The notes under the pieces are model-generated. The model was given only the letters and a program-made list of their open reading frames with translations. It made no database searches and had not been told where the DNA came from. The translations under genes and the position numbers were made by a program. A stretch of DNA of 64,000 nucleotides from Stercorarius parasiticus (taxonomy: Eukaryota > Chordata > Aves > Charadriiformes > Stercorariidae), in contig VWZL01005037.1 in NCBI GenBank assembly GCA_013396915.1, positions 2,415,702 through 2,479,701 of the forward strand, in the 5' to 3' direction. How positions within the stretch are numbered: the first letter of the stretch is position 1; each line of letters starts with the position of its first letter. Of this stretch, positions 1 through 25,200 are shown one piece after another.

Positions 1-27
1 TCCTGCCACCCGTCCCTGTCCGCTCAC

Positions 28-2561
28 CTCGCCTGCGTTGCAGCCACTGCTGCAGAGGGCGCGCGGCGCAGTCGCAGACCCAGGGGTTCCCTTCCAGCCG
101 GACCTGCGGGACTGCCTCCATCAGCTGCAGGCTCCAAGGGTCCACAGAGACCAGCGCGTTGTGCTGCAGGTCCAGGTGGAAAAGAGCCTTCAGCGGCAGG
201 AAGAAAGGGACCTCAAGCTCTTGCAGACTGTTGTTTCTTAGGAGCAGTGTGTGCAAGTTTCCCAAGCCCTTGAAAGTGTCCGTGTGGAGGTAGGCGATGC
301 TGCAACTGCTCAGGTCCAGCAGACGCAGTGCCCCGAGGTTGGAGAAGACTGCTGGGCTCAGCGCCAGCAGGGCATTGCTGGAGAGGTTGAGGGAGCGCAG
401 GGAAGGGAAATGCACCAAGAGAGTCCCGTGACGGGGCACGACCAAGGAGTTGAAGGAGAGGTCCAGACCGGTGATGTTGCTTGGAAGGGAACTTGGAGCG
501 TGCAGGAGGCTCTTCCCGTTGCAGTCGGCCCACCCCTGGGAAAAGAGCTGCTGTCTGAGATGTGCTCTCCGTGCTGGGGAGGATCTCTAAACTGAGACTC
601 CCCAGGAGTTCAAATGTCTTAATTACCCTTGCAGAGCTTAAAAAAGCAAAGACACAAACATGTTTAAAAAACACGTGAGCTGCCAGTTTATGTGGGCTAC
701 GATAAATGGAGAAAGATGAGCAGGACAGTCCAGGACTGAGAGCGGCCGACTGAAAGAGTAGAGGAGGAGTGTGGAGAGCTGGAGGAAACCCAAACAGACA
801 AGGTAGGTGTGAAGGGGCCAGATTGTCACCCTCCTGTCCTCCCTTACAGGGCAGTTGTCATACGGGGTCAGCTTGCAGAGGGCCTTCCTCTTCCTCCCCC
901 AGATCCCGACCTCCAGCCCCTGGGGAGCTCTTGTGTGACACAAGGGCATCCTCCCAGCTGGGGCAGGGAAGCAGGCGAGACCCCTGCCCACCGCGAGGGC
1001 TGGCAGTGGCAGCCGGCCGGGATGAAGAGCAGTGGGCATCTGTACCAGGCACCCGTGTCACGAGCTGCACCCCAGGACCTGTGCGGGACATTGCAGCCCT
1101 GCCAAGTTTCTGAGGATACACCGCGAGTGGCAGCGGCTTCCTGCAGGCTGGCTGTGGCTACACCAGTGAACAAAACAGACTAGGGACCATTCGCTGTCCC
1201 GAAAGGCCAGCAGCGTATGCTGGATGGATCCATCAACCCACATGGATGGACTTTTTTTTTCCCCCGAAAAACAGGGTGACCCAATTCAAGCTGATTTTGG
1301 GGAGAAATCCCCAGCAAGTGTTACTCCTGCCTGGGCTTTATGTGGGAGAGGGCGAGCTGCCCAAACTGAAGCTGCCAGCGAGCAGGTCAGCAATTTAAGT
1401 TTGGTTGGGCTGGCACAGGCTCCTGCTCGATGCCGTGTTTGGGCCCCGCAGGCAGAGATGCTGTGCTGGAAGTTTGCTGCGGTCTGTATTTGTGGGTTCT
1501 GAGGTCTGGCTGCTTTCCAGCTAGCCGGCCTTTGCGTTTCTTTGCCTCTCATGTGATCACCTCTCCTTTCATCCTCCTGTTCACCCAAATCTCCCATCAG
1601 GCCCTGCCATCCCCACTCGCTAGAGGAACAGATGTGCACTTAGAACCCTGGACCGAGCCATGGGGGCACCGCAGAGGTCCTGTCTCCAGCTCAAACAGGG
1701 CTGGGCTCGGGGAGGCTGGAAAAAACAGTGCAAACCTCTTGAGGGTGTATCTGAGAGCTCAGTGGGCAGCGCTGCCCTGTGCCCTCTGCCATGACAGCCA
1801 CTTTTCCTGCCTCCTCCTGGCTCCTGCCCAGTGCCACCAAGCTGCTGCCTGCGGCACTTGTCCCGGTGGGATGGGTTAGTTATATTTCCTGCTCCTCACC
1901 AGGCGCTCAGGGACCTTGTCCCCATGGTTGCCCTGACCCTTGCTTCAGTCACCACGCTCTGGAGAAGGGAGTGAGGGGCTGGGAGCCCCTCGGGGCTGTG
2001 CCTCGCTGCTGCTCACCATGCGCCCCTAATGGGCAGCTGTGTTATGGCTGCAGCAAGAGACCCCCAGAGTCAGAATGCCATGGCTCAGACAAGGCTTTGC
2101 CAGCCCTGCCATGCTCCGGTGAACGGGCTGGACAGCGTGACGTGTTCAGTCCGAGGATGGGAGCCTGAGGAGGGGTGTTGTGGGGCTGGGAGCTGGGGTG
2201 CTGCAGGGCTGGCAGCAGGGCAGCCAGGCTCCAGGTGTGGCTGAACCACCTCTGTGGCTGGTGGCCACTGGCACAGCGCATCTCCCCCTTAACTCCGCTT
2301 GCTCCCGCAGGTATTGATTGCTGGTCGTCTCTCCAGCCGTGCAGAGAAGGAGCTGCCAGGGCCTGCTGCCCCGCAGGCACCAGTGCCGCCACCCCGGCTG
2401 TGCTGGCAGGACTGGGAGTGGGGTGTCCTTGCCCGGCCCCCCTGCCCGCGCCGGAGCCCCCTCGGCCCCCCTACCTGGTGGTCGAGGCTGCAGGGGTGTC
2501 CCGTCACCACTGACCAGGCGCAGAGGAGGCTGCAGACCCCGAGCAGGCAGGCAGGAGCCAT
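28..2561 (-). CDS. LRRC19/TEMP-like leucine-rich repeat protein, 5' part (partial)
   Basis: Two coding exons are visible on the minus strand. Exon 1 (2561-2475) encodes 29 residues: a hydrophobic signal peptide and the start of an N-terminal Cys cap (CSLDHQ), ending in a GT donor. Exon 2 (535-28) joins in phase 0 after an AG acceptor. It encodes a cap with WADCNG, about five leucine-rich repeats (LDLSFNSL, LNLSSNAL, LDLSSCSI, LLLRNNSL, LDLQHNAL) and a C-terminal LRR cap beginning NPWVCDC, then a GT donor at 27. The rest lies before position 1. Signal peptide + LRRNT + about five LRRs + LRRCT is the LRRC19 architecture. Human C1orf210 (TEMP), an LRRC19 relative, lies in this position and orientation beside TIE1. 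I therefore infer this is the bird C1orf210 locus with an LRR ectodomain, but the defining transmembrane exon is not in view. Another small LRR receptor is the alternative. Confidence 0.75.
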
Positions 2562-5500
2562 TTGGCTCCAGGAAACTGCCGGGCAGAAAAACAAGTCTCA
2601 GGGAAAGCTGGGAAGCCTGCAGAGCCGGCCGTGCAGGGCGAGGTGTGGCCGCAGCCGCACAGCCCGGGGCCCCCGCCGAGCCCCCGCGCCCTGGCCACAC
2701 GTCCCCGCAGACCACCAGCACCTGGGAGCCAGCCTGGCTGCCGCCGTGGCCCTGCTCCCTCCCGGCGGCCGGGCACAGGTGAAAGGTGGCGGCACGGGTT
2801 ACACATTAACCACCGCGCCCCGCCACCTCCCACCTGCTGCCTCTCGTCACAGGGGGACACGGGGACCGCCAGCATCTGCCTGGTGGACTGTGGGGTGCCC
2901 TGGGAGCTGCCTCGGTGGGAGCAGAGCACCGGGAGGTGCTGAGGGACAAGAGGAGGAGGAGGGCACCTCTGTGGCATCCACCGTGACTGAGCACAGCCCG
3001 TTGCTGTGCCCCAGCTCCGCACACCCGGGGCAGGGGCACGCAGCAAGCCTTGGCCAGAGAAGCTGGGGCTGAGGCAGCAGGAGTGTCCTACAGGAAAATA
3101 GAAGCCTCATTGGGATTCAGGCAGAAAGGTGTTTAAAGTATGCAGCAAATGGGCAGGTCCCTAGGCCCGGCAGTGGCTCAGCAGTGTTGGTGTTCCAGCA
3201 TCGGGGAGCCGCTAATAAAAATGTGAGTTCCCTGAGCAGCACCCAGGGCTCCTGTGAAGGTCCCAGAGGATGGGGGTGCCCCACCACCTCCGACATCCCC
3301 CATGCAGACCCGCCGCTCGTGCTCCCTGCCAGCCCTGCCATGGAGTCAGTGAAAATATGAGAAATCCTGTCAAAGCAGCATCTTGGCGGGTGTTTGCTGG
3401 CACACAGTTGGGTGGAACGTGCTCCCAGGCCCAGGGGTGCTGGGGTGGGTGAGGGGGTAAGGGATGGCAGAGCCACATCCTGGGCTGGGGGGTGCTGGCA
3501 GCACCCGCCCCCAGCTTCGCCTCCGCAGCAGGAGGGAGCCCCAAGCTGTCTTCGCTGCTCCCCACTCCCTGCTCCCAGCTCCCACTCCTGCTCAGCGTCA
3601 GGAAGCCGCCTGCCAACAAGAGCACTGCGGATCTGGAGTTTCCACTCCGCCGGCGGCTGGGACAGGGCGGCCCCGCTTCCCCCAGCCGCCAAGGGGTTCC
3701 TCCACAGCCGCGCGTCCCACCCTTTCCTCAGGGAAAGGCCTTCCCAGCAGCCTATCCTTCGTCCTGCGAGCATGTGGTGGATGCCAAGGCAGCCAGGCAG
3801 CTGCCTGCTCCCCGGTCGCCCTGCCAATGCGTCCAGGCGGGCTGGGGATGCTCGGCCATCCCGCTGCTGCGCTGCTCTGATGCATGGCGGCAGCAGCCCT
3901 TAAGCCAACCTTGCAGGGCCTCCCCGGGCCCGGCTGTGCACATAAACCAAAACAAACAGCCAAAGAAGCAGGACTAGAAAATGTTGCTGCGGCAGCCCAG
4001 CCTGTTGGTGGATTCACAGGGCGTTTGCATTTCCTATCAGGAAACGTATTGGTGCGTTATGGTTTCTGGCATGCAGTGCCGTGCATTAGAATGTGCAAAT
4101 GATAACAAAAAAGGGGTATTTTTGTCACTCTTTTTTTTTTTTTTTTTGAGTCCGTTGTGATTCAGCAAAAAAGTTGAGGTCTGTGAATTCAGCAGAAATT
4201 CAGGTGCTTTCAGTGTGCTGTGGCTTGGGCAGCCCGAGCTTTCCATGTTACAGGGAGCAAGTGTGGTGAGCTGCTTTGTCTGGGCTCGCCTGCATCCAGC
4301 TCCCTGCTTCCTCTTCTGGAGATACATAAGGTTAAACTGGAGCTGTAGGGTCCTGGTTGGGTCTCCCCACAAAAGATCCCGGAGAGGTTTCCTACCTCAC
4401 CTCCAACCCGTGGGGTCTGCACAGATAGACACCTCTTATCCAGGTGTTCCTAGAAAAAAATGCAAGGGGACAAATCAGCTTGGGTCAGATCCCTCAATGG
4501 ATCCCTGAAATCTCACCTGGTGTGGAGAGCTGACCCCAAATGGCTCCCATTCCCCAAAAGAGCAAAGCAACGTGCGGTTCCTCCCTGGCAGTAAGAGCAG
4601 CCACGCTGTGCTCCCCGAAGGAGCACACTGCAGGGCCCACAGTTGCAAAGCCCTCCCATAAAGCGTGTTTGTTTTGGGTAAATAATCCTGTCCTCAAGCG
4701 GATCCTTGTGTCGGAGGACATTTCACAGAGCACATCGTAACTCACGGCTCTGCGTGCTGCTGGGGGAGCACAGAACGAGTTGCTTCCCCAGGCGCAGGAC
4801 ATGTAAGCATGCAGTGGCACGATGGCAATTACAGTTCCGAGCGTGACTGGCCCCTACAGCCACCAAACTAGGGGAAGAAGCCATTTATTTATCTATTTGT
4901 GTACCTATCCCCCTCCTGCAGCTGTACTGAGTGCGTAGATGAGTCCCTGACCCAACGTGCTTGCAAATGAGCTTGGGGCTGGCCGGGCAAACGGAGTGCG
5001 GGGTGGCCCAGGAGGGCACCGATGGCAGGAGAGACCAGCCTCGGCTGCCCAGCCCCTGCACATTCTGCTGCGGGGTGACCTTGTGCTCCACATCGACATT
5101 ATGGCTGTGCTTCAAGTGCCCCAGGGGTCTGCCAAAAACAGAGACCCTCGCCTATGCACAGCCCACAGCAAAGCACCGTGCTTAGTTTTCCAGGCAAATG
5201 GGGGCAGCTGCATCTGGTGTCCATCTTCTGTTGGATCCTCTCCATCCCTCTGTCGCGGGGTGGCCGGGTGGCTATGCTAGGGGAGCCCCTGCCTGCTGCC
5301 ATCCTTCCCTCGGCACGCCGTGGGCACCGCGCGGCTCTGGAGCGCGCTGTAAATAGTCGGAAGCGATGAATGGATTTCCCCTTCCTCTCCATGTGTGCTT
5401 TAGATTTTTGGCCGGATACGGCATGGGCTCGGGACACACCAAAACATGAGGCTCGCTCCCCAGCAGCCCTGGCTTTCACGTGGGAACAGTTCGATTTGTA

Positions 5501-6716
5501 AAGCAGTTTGAGGTTTGGCGGGTGAAGCTTACGGTGATTTCCTGGGAAATGCCTTTTGTTTGCCAGGCAAAGAGCCTGGAGCCTGCCGGAGGCTGGGGCA
5601 GCCTGGCAGGAGGGCTGGGTGTGAGACCCCCTGGGGCTGGGGGGGCAGTGGGGCCATGCTGTGCCATGACCGTGCCCGTGCCCGTGCCAGTGCTGTGCAT
5701 GGGAAAACGCCTGGGGAAAGCCAGGCTTTCTGCTGCTTTCCGCTTCCTCCCAGACACGTTTACTGCAACGCGGAGGGTTTTCTTTCCTGGCGGTGGCCAC
5801 CATCCCATGTGGGTTGGCTGGCTTTTTGTCACCCTGCCTGTGCTCCCGCTCAGCCCATTTCAACCTGGACAGTGGTCCCATGACGGGCTGCTGCAGGCGT
5901 GAGTCAGGCCCCGGCAAAATACAGAGCCCAGGTGGGGCCGTGCCTCAGCACCCCGGCTCGTGGCACCAGGAGGCCAAGGTGTCACGAGGTGTGTATGGCC
6001 TCAGCATCGCCGCGCGCCACTCGCCGAGGAAGAGTCTGCACAGGGCAGCTCCCTCTGGCTCCTGGAGTCAGGGCCGTCTCCAAACAATGGGTGGAGAGCA
6101 GGAAACGCCGCATGGGAAACAGGATTTGGCTCCGCCGCCGCCGCCAGCCACGGCCCCTTGGCCCCTTTCCTTTCTCTGCTCCAGAGAGCCCTTCCCACAG
6201 CCATCAGCCACGGGGCTGCACCGAGGGGATGGGGATGCTGCCACCCAGGCGGGCTGGGGCATGAGACCCTCTGCACAGTGGGTGAGGAGGGGGGTCAGGA
6301 CATCTCCTGGCCAGGCTGGGGGCTCAGCATGGCTTGGGGACCCCTGAGCACACAGTCCTAGCCCTGGAGGTGCGGGCACCAGCTCCCCGGGAGAGCTGCC
6401 ACTGGGCAGGGAACCTCAGTAGCCTCTTCGCCACCAAGTTCTGCTCCTGAGCAACCCGGTGGCCACCGAGCAAGCGGGGACGGGGGCATCTTCCTCGTCG
6501 TGCCCAGGCTATGCACCAGAGGAGGTGGTCCCAGCTGCCCTGGAAGCCAAGCAGCAAGGCGGAGGCAAGATGGAGGGCATGGGCAGGGAGCAGGGGTCCT
6601 GAGCCACCGCTGACGTGGAGCCCCTAGGCAGCCGCAGCCTCCAGCTCTGAGCTCTGTGGCTGGGACATGCCGTGGATTTTCTGACCTCTACCAGATTTGG
6701 GACACGGTCCAAGGAC
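2562..6716. other. Intergenic region between divergent LRR gene and TIE1
   Basis: About 4.1 kb separates the two start codons and must carry both promoters. I see GC-rich unique sequence, a T-run of about 18 near 4131-4147 and a short GTGCCC-type tandem at about 5666-5690. No convincing exon was found; long open frames here lack domains, splice logic and codon bias. Confidence 0.6.
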
Positions 6717-19770
<13,054 letters not shown>

Positions 19771-20316
19771 GGCTGCGCTGGCACCGCGCAGAGGGGCAAC
19801 GCTGGCCCCAGCCTGCTGGGACAGTGCTGTGGGGATGAGGGGCTGCCTGTCCCCCTCTGGGGATGAGCAGCCAAACACCGGTGCCCCTTCCCGAGAGCGC
19901 CTTCCTGGCAGCAGGACTGTACCATCCCCTCCCTGGCTGCCCACCCACCGTGTGCTGGCCACGCTGACATGCCACCAGCCACCAACATGGCCCCACGTTG
20001 CTGGGGGACGTGCTGGGATGGCCCCTAAGGACAAGCAGCAGCAGGGTGTTTGCAGCAGAGCGGACAGGAGAGGGTGCTGCTGCCTGAGCCCACGGACACT
20101 AATGGCCAAGTTTTGGGGTGAGACGGGAAGGAGCGACCCAGCAGCTGCCCGCCCTGCAGCTCTCAGCGTGCTCTGGGCCTGACGTGGTGCCAGCGGGGCT
20201 GTGAGCATCGCTGCCAGCGTGGGACGTGGCCACCCCAGCACAAGGGACAGCGTTGGCTGTGCACAGCCTCCAGCTCTTTGGTAACCCTTTGGAGGTACCA
20301 GCTCTGCCTTATGGAC

Positions 20317-20322
20317 AATAAA
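20317..20322 (+). other. TIE1: Polyadenylation signal AATAAA of TIE1
   Basis: AATAAA lies 547 bases after the TIE1 stop, in ACAATAAACGTAG. It is the first canonical signal downstream and gives a 3' UTR of about 0.55-0.6 kb. Confidence 0.8.
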
Positions 20323-20344
20323 CGTAGTGCAACAGGACGCAGGG

Positions 20345-22050
20345 TCCAGAGGAGGGGAGGTGGGGACCCAACTCTGCCCTTCTGGTGGCACCGAGGAACA
20401 GGATGCAGGGCCCCAGTGGTCTGCTTCCATGGTGGTCACTTCTCAGGAACATTTCCCCGCTGGGGTCCTCTGATGATCCCCAGGGATGCCCCAGTGCCTC
20501 CAGACAAGCCCCAGATCTCATCATGCCATGGGGATGGGTTTTCTTACTATCCAACTGGAATCTCCCCCCTCTGCAATTTGAGACTTTGTCCTGTCCCCAA
20601 GGGATATGGTGAACAGACTCTGTCCTTCCTCTGTGCAGCTGCCTCTCGCATGCTTGAAAACTGTTCCTGTAGCTTCCCCTCGGGATGGCCCCGCTCCTCA
20701 GTCCGGTCCCTGCGGGGCTGTGCAGCTCCACACCCTTCCCACCCTAGCCAGCCGGCGCCTCCCAGTGCTGTGCCGAGCCGTTGGGTAACTCCCCATGTCT
20801 TGCAAAGGGACCGTCCCGCTCAGCCAGCCGCTCGAACGCGTGCCGCTGGGGCGATTCCCACGTGCCGGTCCCTCGAGGATTGCCTGGGCTTTGCGCTGAC
20901 CCTCCCGCAGGAGCTCCTGCCCCAGGCCATGGTCCCTCATCCCGTGCTGCTGCCATTTGTTATATTGACAGTGGGTGGGCTTCATCTCTCTTGGCTTCAC
21001 CTTCCTAAGCCCTTGGCGTGCCATCTGGCTGTCCATCTAGCCATCTTCTGCGGTCCATGGGAAGGAAGGGCTGCTTCTCCGGAGCCTGCTATCCCAGCCA
21101 AAGGCAGGGGCATTTGCATTTGCCCATCTGGGCATGAGTCTTTTTTCCCCACAAGGTGTTTCAACCCTGTCAATACCATTTTGATTTCCCATTCTGGTCT
21201 CCATTGCTCTTTGGTGTCCATTGCAGCCGTTAGTAAGCAGCCTCTCTGCCCCATCACTGAGGGGGTGAAAGGGTGATGGGGACCAGCCCCCGCAGGCAGC
21301 CTGACATGTGCTACTGCCTCTGCACCTCCTCTGCTGCTAGCTGGAAACAGCGTCTGAGGCAGTGTCAACAGCCCTGCTCAAACCAAGGGCTTTCTGCTTT
21401 TTGCCTCCCTGACGGCAAAGCCCGGTAGCCAGATGGAGAAGGAAGTGGGACTGGTTTGACAAAATTTGACTGTGACAAATTGGTGCTGGTTGTTCCCATC
21501 TGCCCTCGGTGCCCCCAGTGCCGGCCCTGGCTGCAGGGCAAGGAGAAGCCAACCCACCCTTGGCATGGTGGGGACGCATGTGTGAGCAGCTCCTCGTTCC
21601 CTGGCTGGTGCTCCCTGGGCTGTGCCGCAGGGCTGTACCCTGGCAAGGTGGGACACCCCTCCAGACACCCGCGCCAAGCTGCGGTGGTGGATTGGCAAGA
21701 GGCTGAGCGTGCCTGCAGGACCCCGCCATGGTGGCCCTGCTCCTGCACCGGTACTGCTAGCATCTGTGTGGGCCCTGCCAATGTCTCCTGTGCCTGCAGC
21801 CCTCCTCCCGGCACAGCCACTGGGCCAGTGCCACTGGGACACCCAGAGCAGACCCGGCACACACCAGTGCCAGGCAGCACAGGGCAGGATGGAGCCGGAA
21901 CAGCCACCCCATGCCCCATGGTCCCGTGTGCCTGCAGTCCCCAACAGCTTGCCCTGCCCCGTGTGGGGGCCTCCCTTGTTTCTCAGGGGTTGTTTTTCTT
22001 CCTACTCCAGCCTCCCAGCGTGCCGGTAGCCACAAGGGCAGGACGTGCTG
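20345..22050. other. Intergenic region TIE1-MPL
   Basis: About 1.9 kb separates the TIE1 polyadenylation signal from the MPL start. The sequence is unique and GC-rich with no recognisable exon. The last 250 bases carry the MPL promoter candidates. Confidence 0.6.
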
Positions 22051-22220
22051 CCTATCTGATAGGAGCAGTCTGTCTTGGCACTGCGGCTGGCGGCGGAGAG
22101 GCTGTGGGACGGTGGTTTTCGGGCACGGGGAAGTGCCGGCGATGGGGCGGGGGGAGCCTCCAGCCAGGCTTCCTGAGCTGCACAGCCACCATTTCCCAGA
22201 TAAAAGTATCACCCGGAGGA
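22051..22220 (+). promoter_or_regulatory. MPL: Candidate MPL promoter with GATA and ETS-like motifs
   Basis: At 22051-22063 lies CCTATCTGATAGG, a perfect inverted repeat around a central T that places a GATA core on each strand. AGATAA follows at 22198-22203, a reverse GATA (TATC) at 22207-22210 and an ETS-like CCGGAG at 22213-22218. All lie within 225 bases of the MPL start codon. Mammalian MPL is known to be driven by GATA1 and ETS factors in megakaryocytes. Function here is inferred from motifs alone. Confidence 0.5.
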
Positions 22221-22271
22221 GCCACTGCAGCTCCCCGGGGCGCTGGGAAGCGCCGGCACAGGGGTTGCAGG

Positions 22272-25200
22272 ATGGCAGCCTGCCTGCACCGAGGCTGGCT
22301 GCCCTCGCTGCTCCCTGCCATCCTGCTCAGCCTCTACAGCCCACCATCAGCCCCCGAGCCAGTGACATCCCAAGGTAGGTCCTTGGGGCCATTTTCTCCC
22401 CCAAAAGATGGGCCAGCAAGGAGCTGGAATGCCGGGCACAGAGAGCAAGCACCCCATGGCAGCCAAAATCTGCAGGGTTGAGGAGGGGACATCCCAGGAG
22501 GGTGTGCAGGGGGTGTTCAGGGTGGGTGGTGGAGAGCCCTTCTCACCTGTGGGACACCCTGGGGTGCCCAGAGCAAAGGGACATCCCTGCTCTCTGCAGG
22601 CAGGACCTGGCAGCCCCTGGCAGCCCCCAGATGTCCCTTTTGGATGGCAGCCTGGGGCTCCCAGTCCCATGCAGGTAGTAGACGGGGTCCCCGCTCATCA
22701 GGTGTTCTTGGAGTTACAATCATGAGGGTCTGAGCAGAATTCAAGCTAACATCTGAGGGCACAGCTCTGCACCGTGGGGAACGCGGTGGCACGGCCAGGC
22801 TAATACCAATGCTCCCGCACCAGACTCGCGTAATCTTACTGCCCCACCGGGCATCCTCAGCTCAGCTGGTAGCCAGCCCCAACCTGGCTCGCTGCACCTG
22901 GCAGAGGCACTTCCCGGCTTTCTCCCCTTTCAGGCCTGTCCACGCTTTCTTTGAGCCTTTCCTTAGCCCTTTTAACACTTTCTCTGACACCATAAAAAGC
23001 ATTAATTGAACAAAATCCTGTCGATCTCCTTCTTATCCCTCCAGCCCCACCCCAGGTCTCTGGCCACGGCAGGCTCGGGAACACATTTTGAGTTGGGGCA
23101 GTGGGAGGAAGGTCGGGGTTGGGCTTGTTCTCCTCCTGCCTGCAGCTTCTGCAACATCGCAGTGCCCCAAGCCCACTGCCAGCTTGGCAGGGCACTGCCT
23201 GAGCGTGGCTGATGTGGGCTGCAGAGCTGTCTGGCCACTCTTCCTAGGAAACGGCCTGTGCCCAGCAGAGATGCTCTGGTAGCTCACAGGACCAGCGTGG
23301 CCTCCCACCAATGCCATGGGTCCCTGTGCCACGGGACTGCTGGGACCTGGGCCCCCACCCATCCCTTGGCGCTGGGAGCATCACATGAGGCCTGGGGTGG
23401 GGAGAATGGGGTGCAAAAAGGGAAGAGCAGGTGGAGGGGGGCTGTGGTTTGCGGGGAGGGGACGTGGGCTGGGGGAGGAAGGCAACACGGGGCTGGGAAA
23501 GGAGGAACAGGGCTGGGGGGATCAGGGCAAGGGAAGGGACAGGGAGAGCAGAGGAACACCAAGAAGGTGGCAAGGACATTTGGGGACTGAACCGTATTCT
23601 TCGCCCAGTGTGGGCTCAACTGGCAGCACACGGGGCGTGTAGCAGAGAACAAACACACTCAGCCCATGGAAGAGAGGCAGGCACTGGCAGGGGGCTTGTT
23701 GTGGGGTCCTGCAGCTGGGAGCAGCCCCTGGGGAAGGGGGCACATCCCAGGAGAAGGATGAGGAAGAGGGCTGGAGCAGGTCCCAGGGCAGAGGCAGTGG
23801 GGAGAAGGGAGGGCTGGAGCAATGCTGGGGGCAGCAAGGCCACCCCTGTGCTTCACACATCTCCATTTTGAGGCTGTCCCTTTTCCCTGACCACGGGGAC
23901 AGGCACCCATGTGCCAGCAAAGCCACCGGTGCTTGGGATGGAGATCCTGCAGGGCGTGATGCTCCAGTTGATGCCTGCAACGACAGGGAGGGCGGCTTGC
24001 TGAGTGGGGCAGAGAAACCCACAGTCCCCCAAGCAGTCCCTGGGCCAGGGTCTGAGCATCCTCCCCCCGCTCAGGACCACACACCCCCACACCAGTCCCA
24101 AGGCTCTTTCCCTCTCCCCGGGGCGCTGCTCCTCCTTATCTCACTTCCGCGCACCTTCCGGCGTGAGCAGGGCAGGGGTGCTTCCTCCCGATCGGTGGGC
24201 CCTGAGCCCCCGTCCGACCGCAGGGCTATTTCGGGATGTTTGTTTGTCCCAAAGGATCCCGTGTGCTGAGGAGGGGGGAGCAGTGGGGCCGGCCAGTGGG
24301 GAGCCCTGCCTCCAGCCAGGACCCTGGTGCGAGCCAGCAGCCATCACGCATGCCATGTCCCTCTCTGCCGTGACAAGTTGGTGGAGGGCACCTGTGCCAC
24401 GTCCACGGCCATGCCCACACTGCCCCAGTTGCCTGCACAAACCGGCCTCAGGGGCAAGCTGGCCAGCAGGCGTGGGGTGGGGAGGACACAGGTGGGATGG
24501 GGATGGGTTTGTGCACAGGGGCTCCTTCATGCCCACACTCTTCCCAGACGCTGCACTGCTGGCGGGGGTGCCTGAGGACATCCTCTGCTTCTCCCGCTCC
24601 TTTGAGGACCTCACCTGCTTCTGGGATGAGGAGGAGGAGGAGGCAGCAAGCGGGATGTGCCACTTCTACTACTGGTACAGCAGGTAGGAGGTGGTGGGGA
24701 CACAGCCGAGCCTCCCCCTTGCCTGCACAGGGAGCAGCAGGGTCAGGGTGCTGCAGCTCTCTGTGCCATCCTAGTGGCTCCCTGTTGCAAGGAAAGATGG
24801 TGGAGAGCTACACAGGGAGCTACACAGCAGCCACCACACACCCTGCAGCAGGGCTGGGACTTTGTCTGTCCCACAGTCCCATGGGGATGGTGCTCTGCAG
24901 TGGATGCCCCAGGTCCCCTCTCCTCCAGCATGACCCCAGGCAGGAGGCATGGGGTGCTGCAGTATCCTGCTCTCCGTTCCTCAGGGATGTGCCCACAGTG
25001 TGCACGGTCTCCACATGGCACCATGGCGACGGTGGGACGCGGCATGTCTGCGTCTTCCCCAGCCAGGACGTGCAGCTCTTCACCCAGCTCCATCTCCGTG
25101 TCCTGGACACCACCACAAACCAGACCAAGTACTGGCGGGAGCTCAGCGTGGACGCGGTGGGTGAGTGCCTCCCATCAGGCAATACCCCTGTGGTGCCAGG

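Noticed and set aside
213..674. 153-codon minus-strand open frame over the LRR exon
   Set aside because: It is the wrong frame. The LRR-encoding frame on the same strand has the repeats, Cys caps and splice sites.
21456..22481. 341-codon plus-strand open frame overlapping MPL exon 1
   Set aside because: Different frame from the MPL signal peptide, runs into intron 1 and has no domain; GC-rich promoter sequence.
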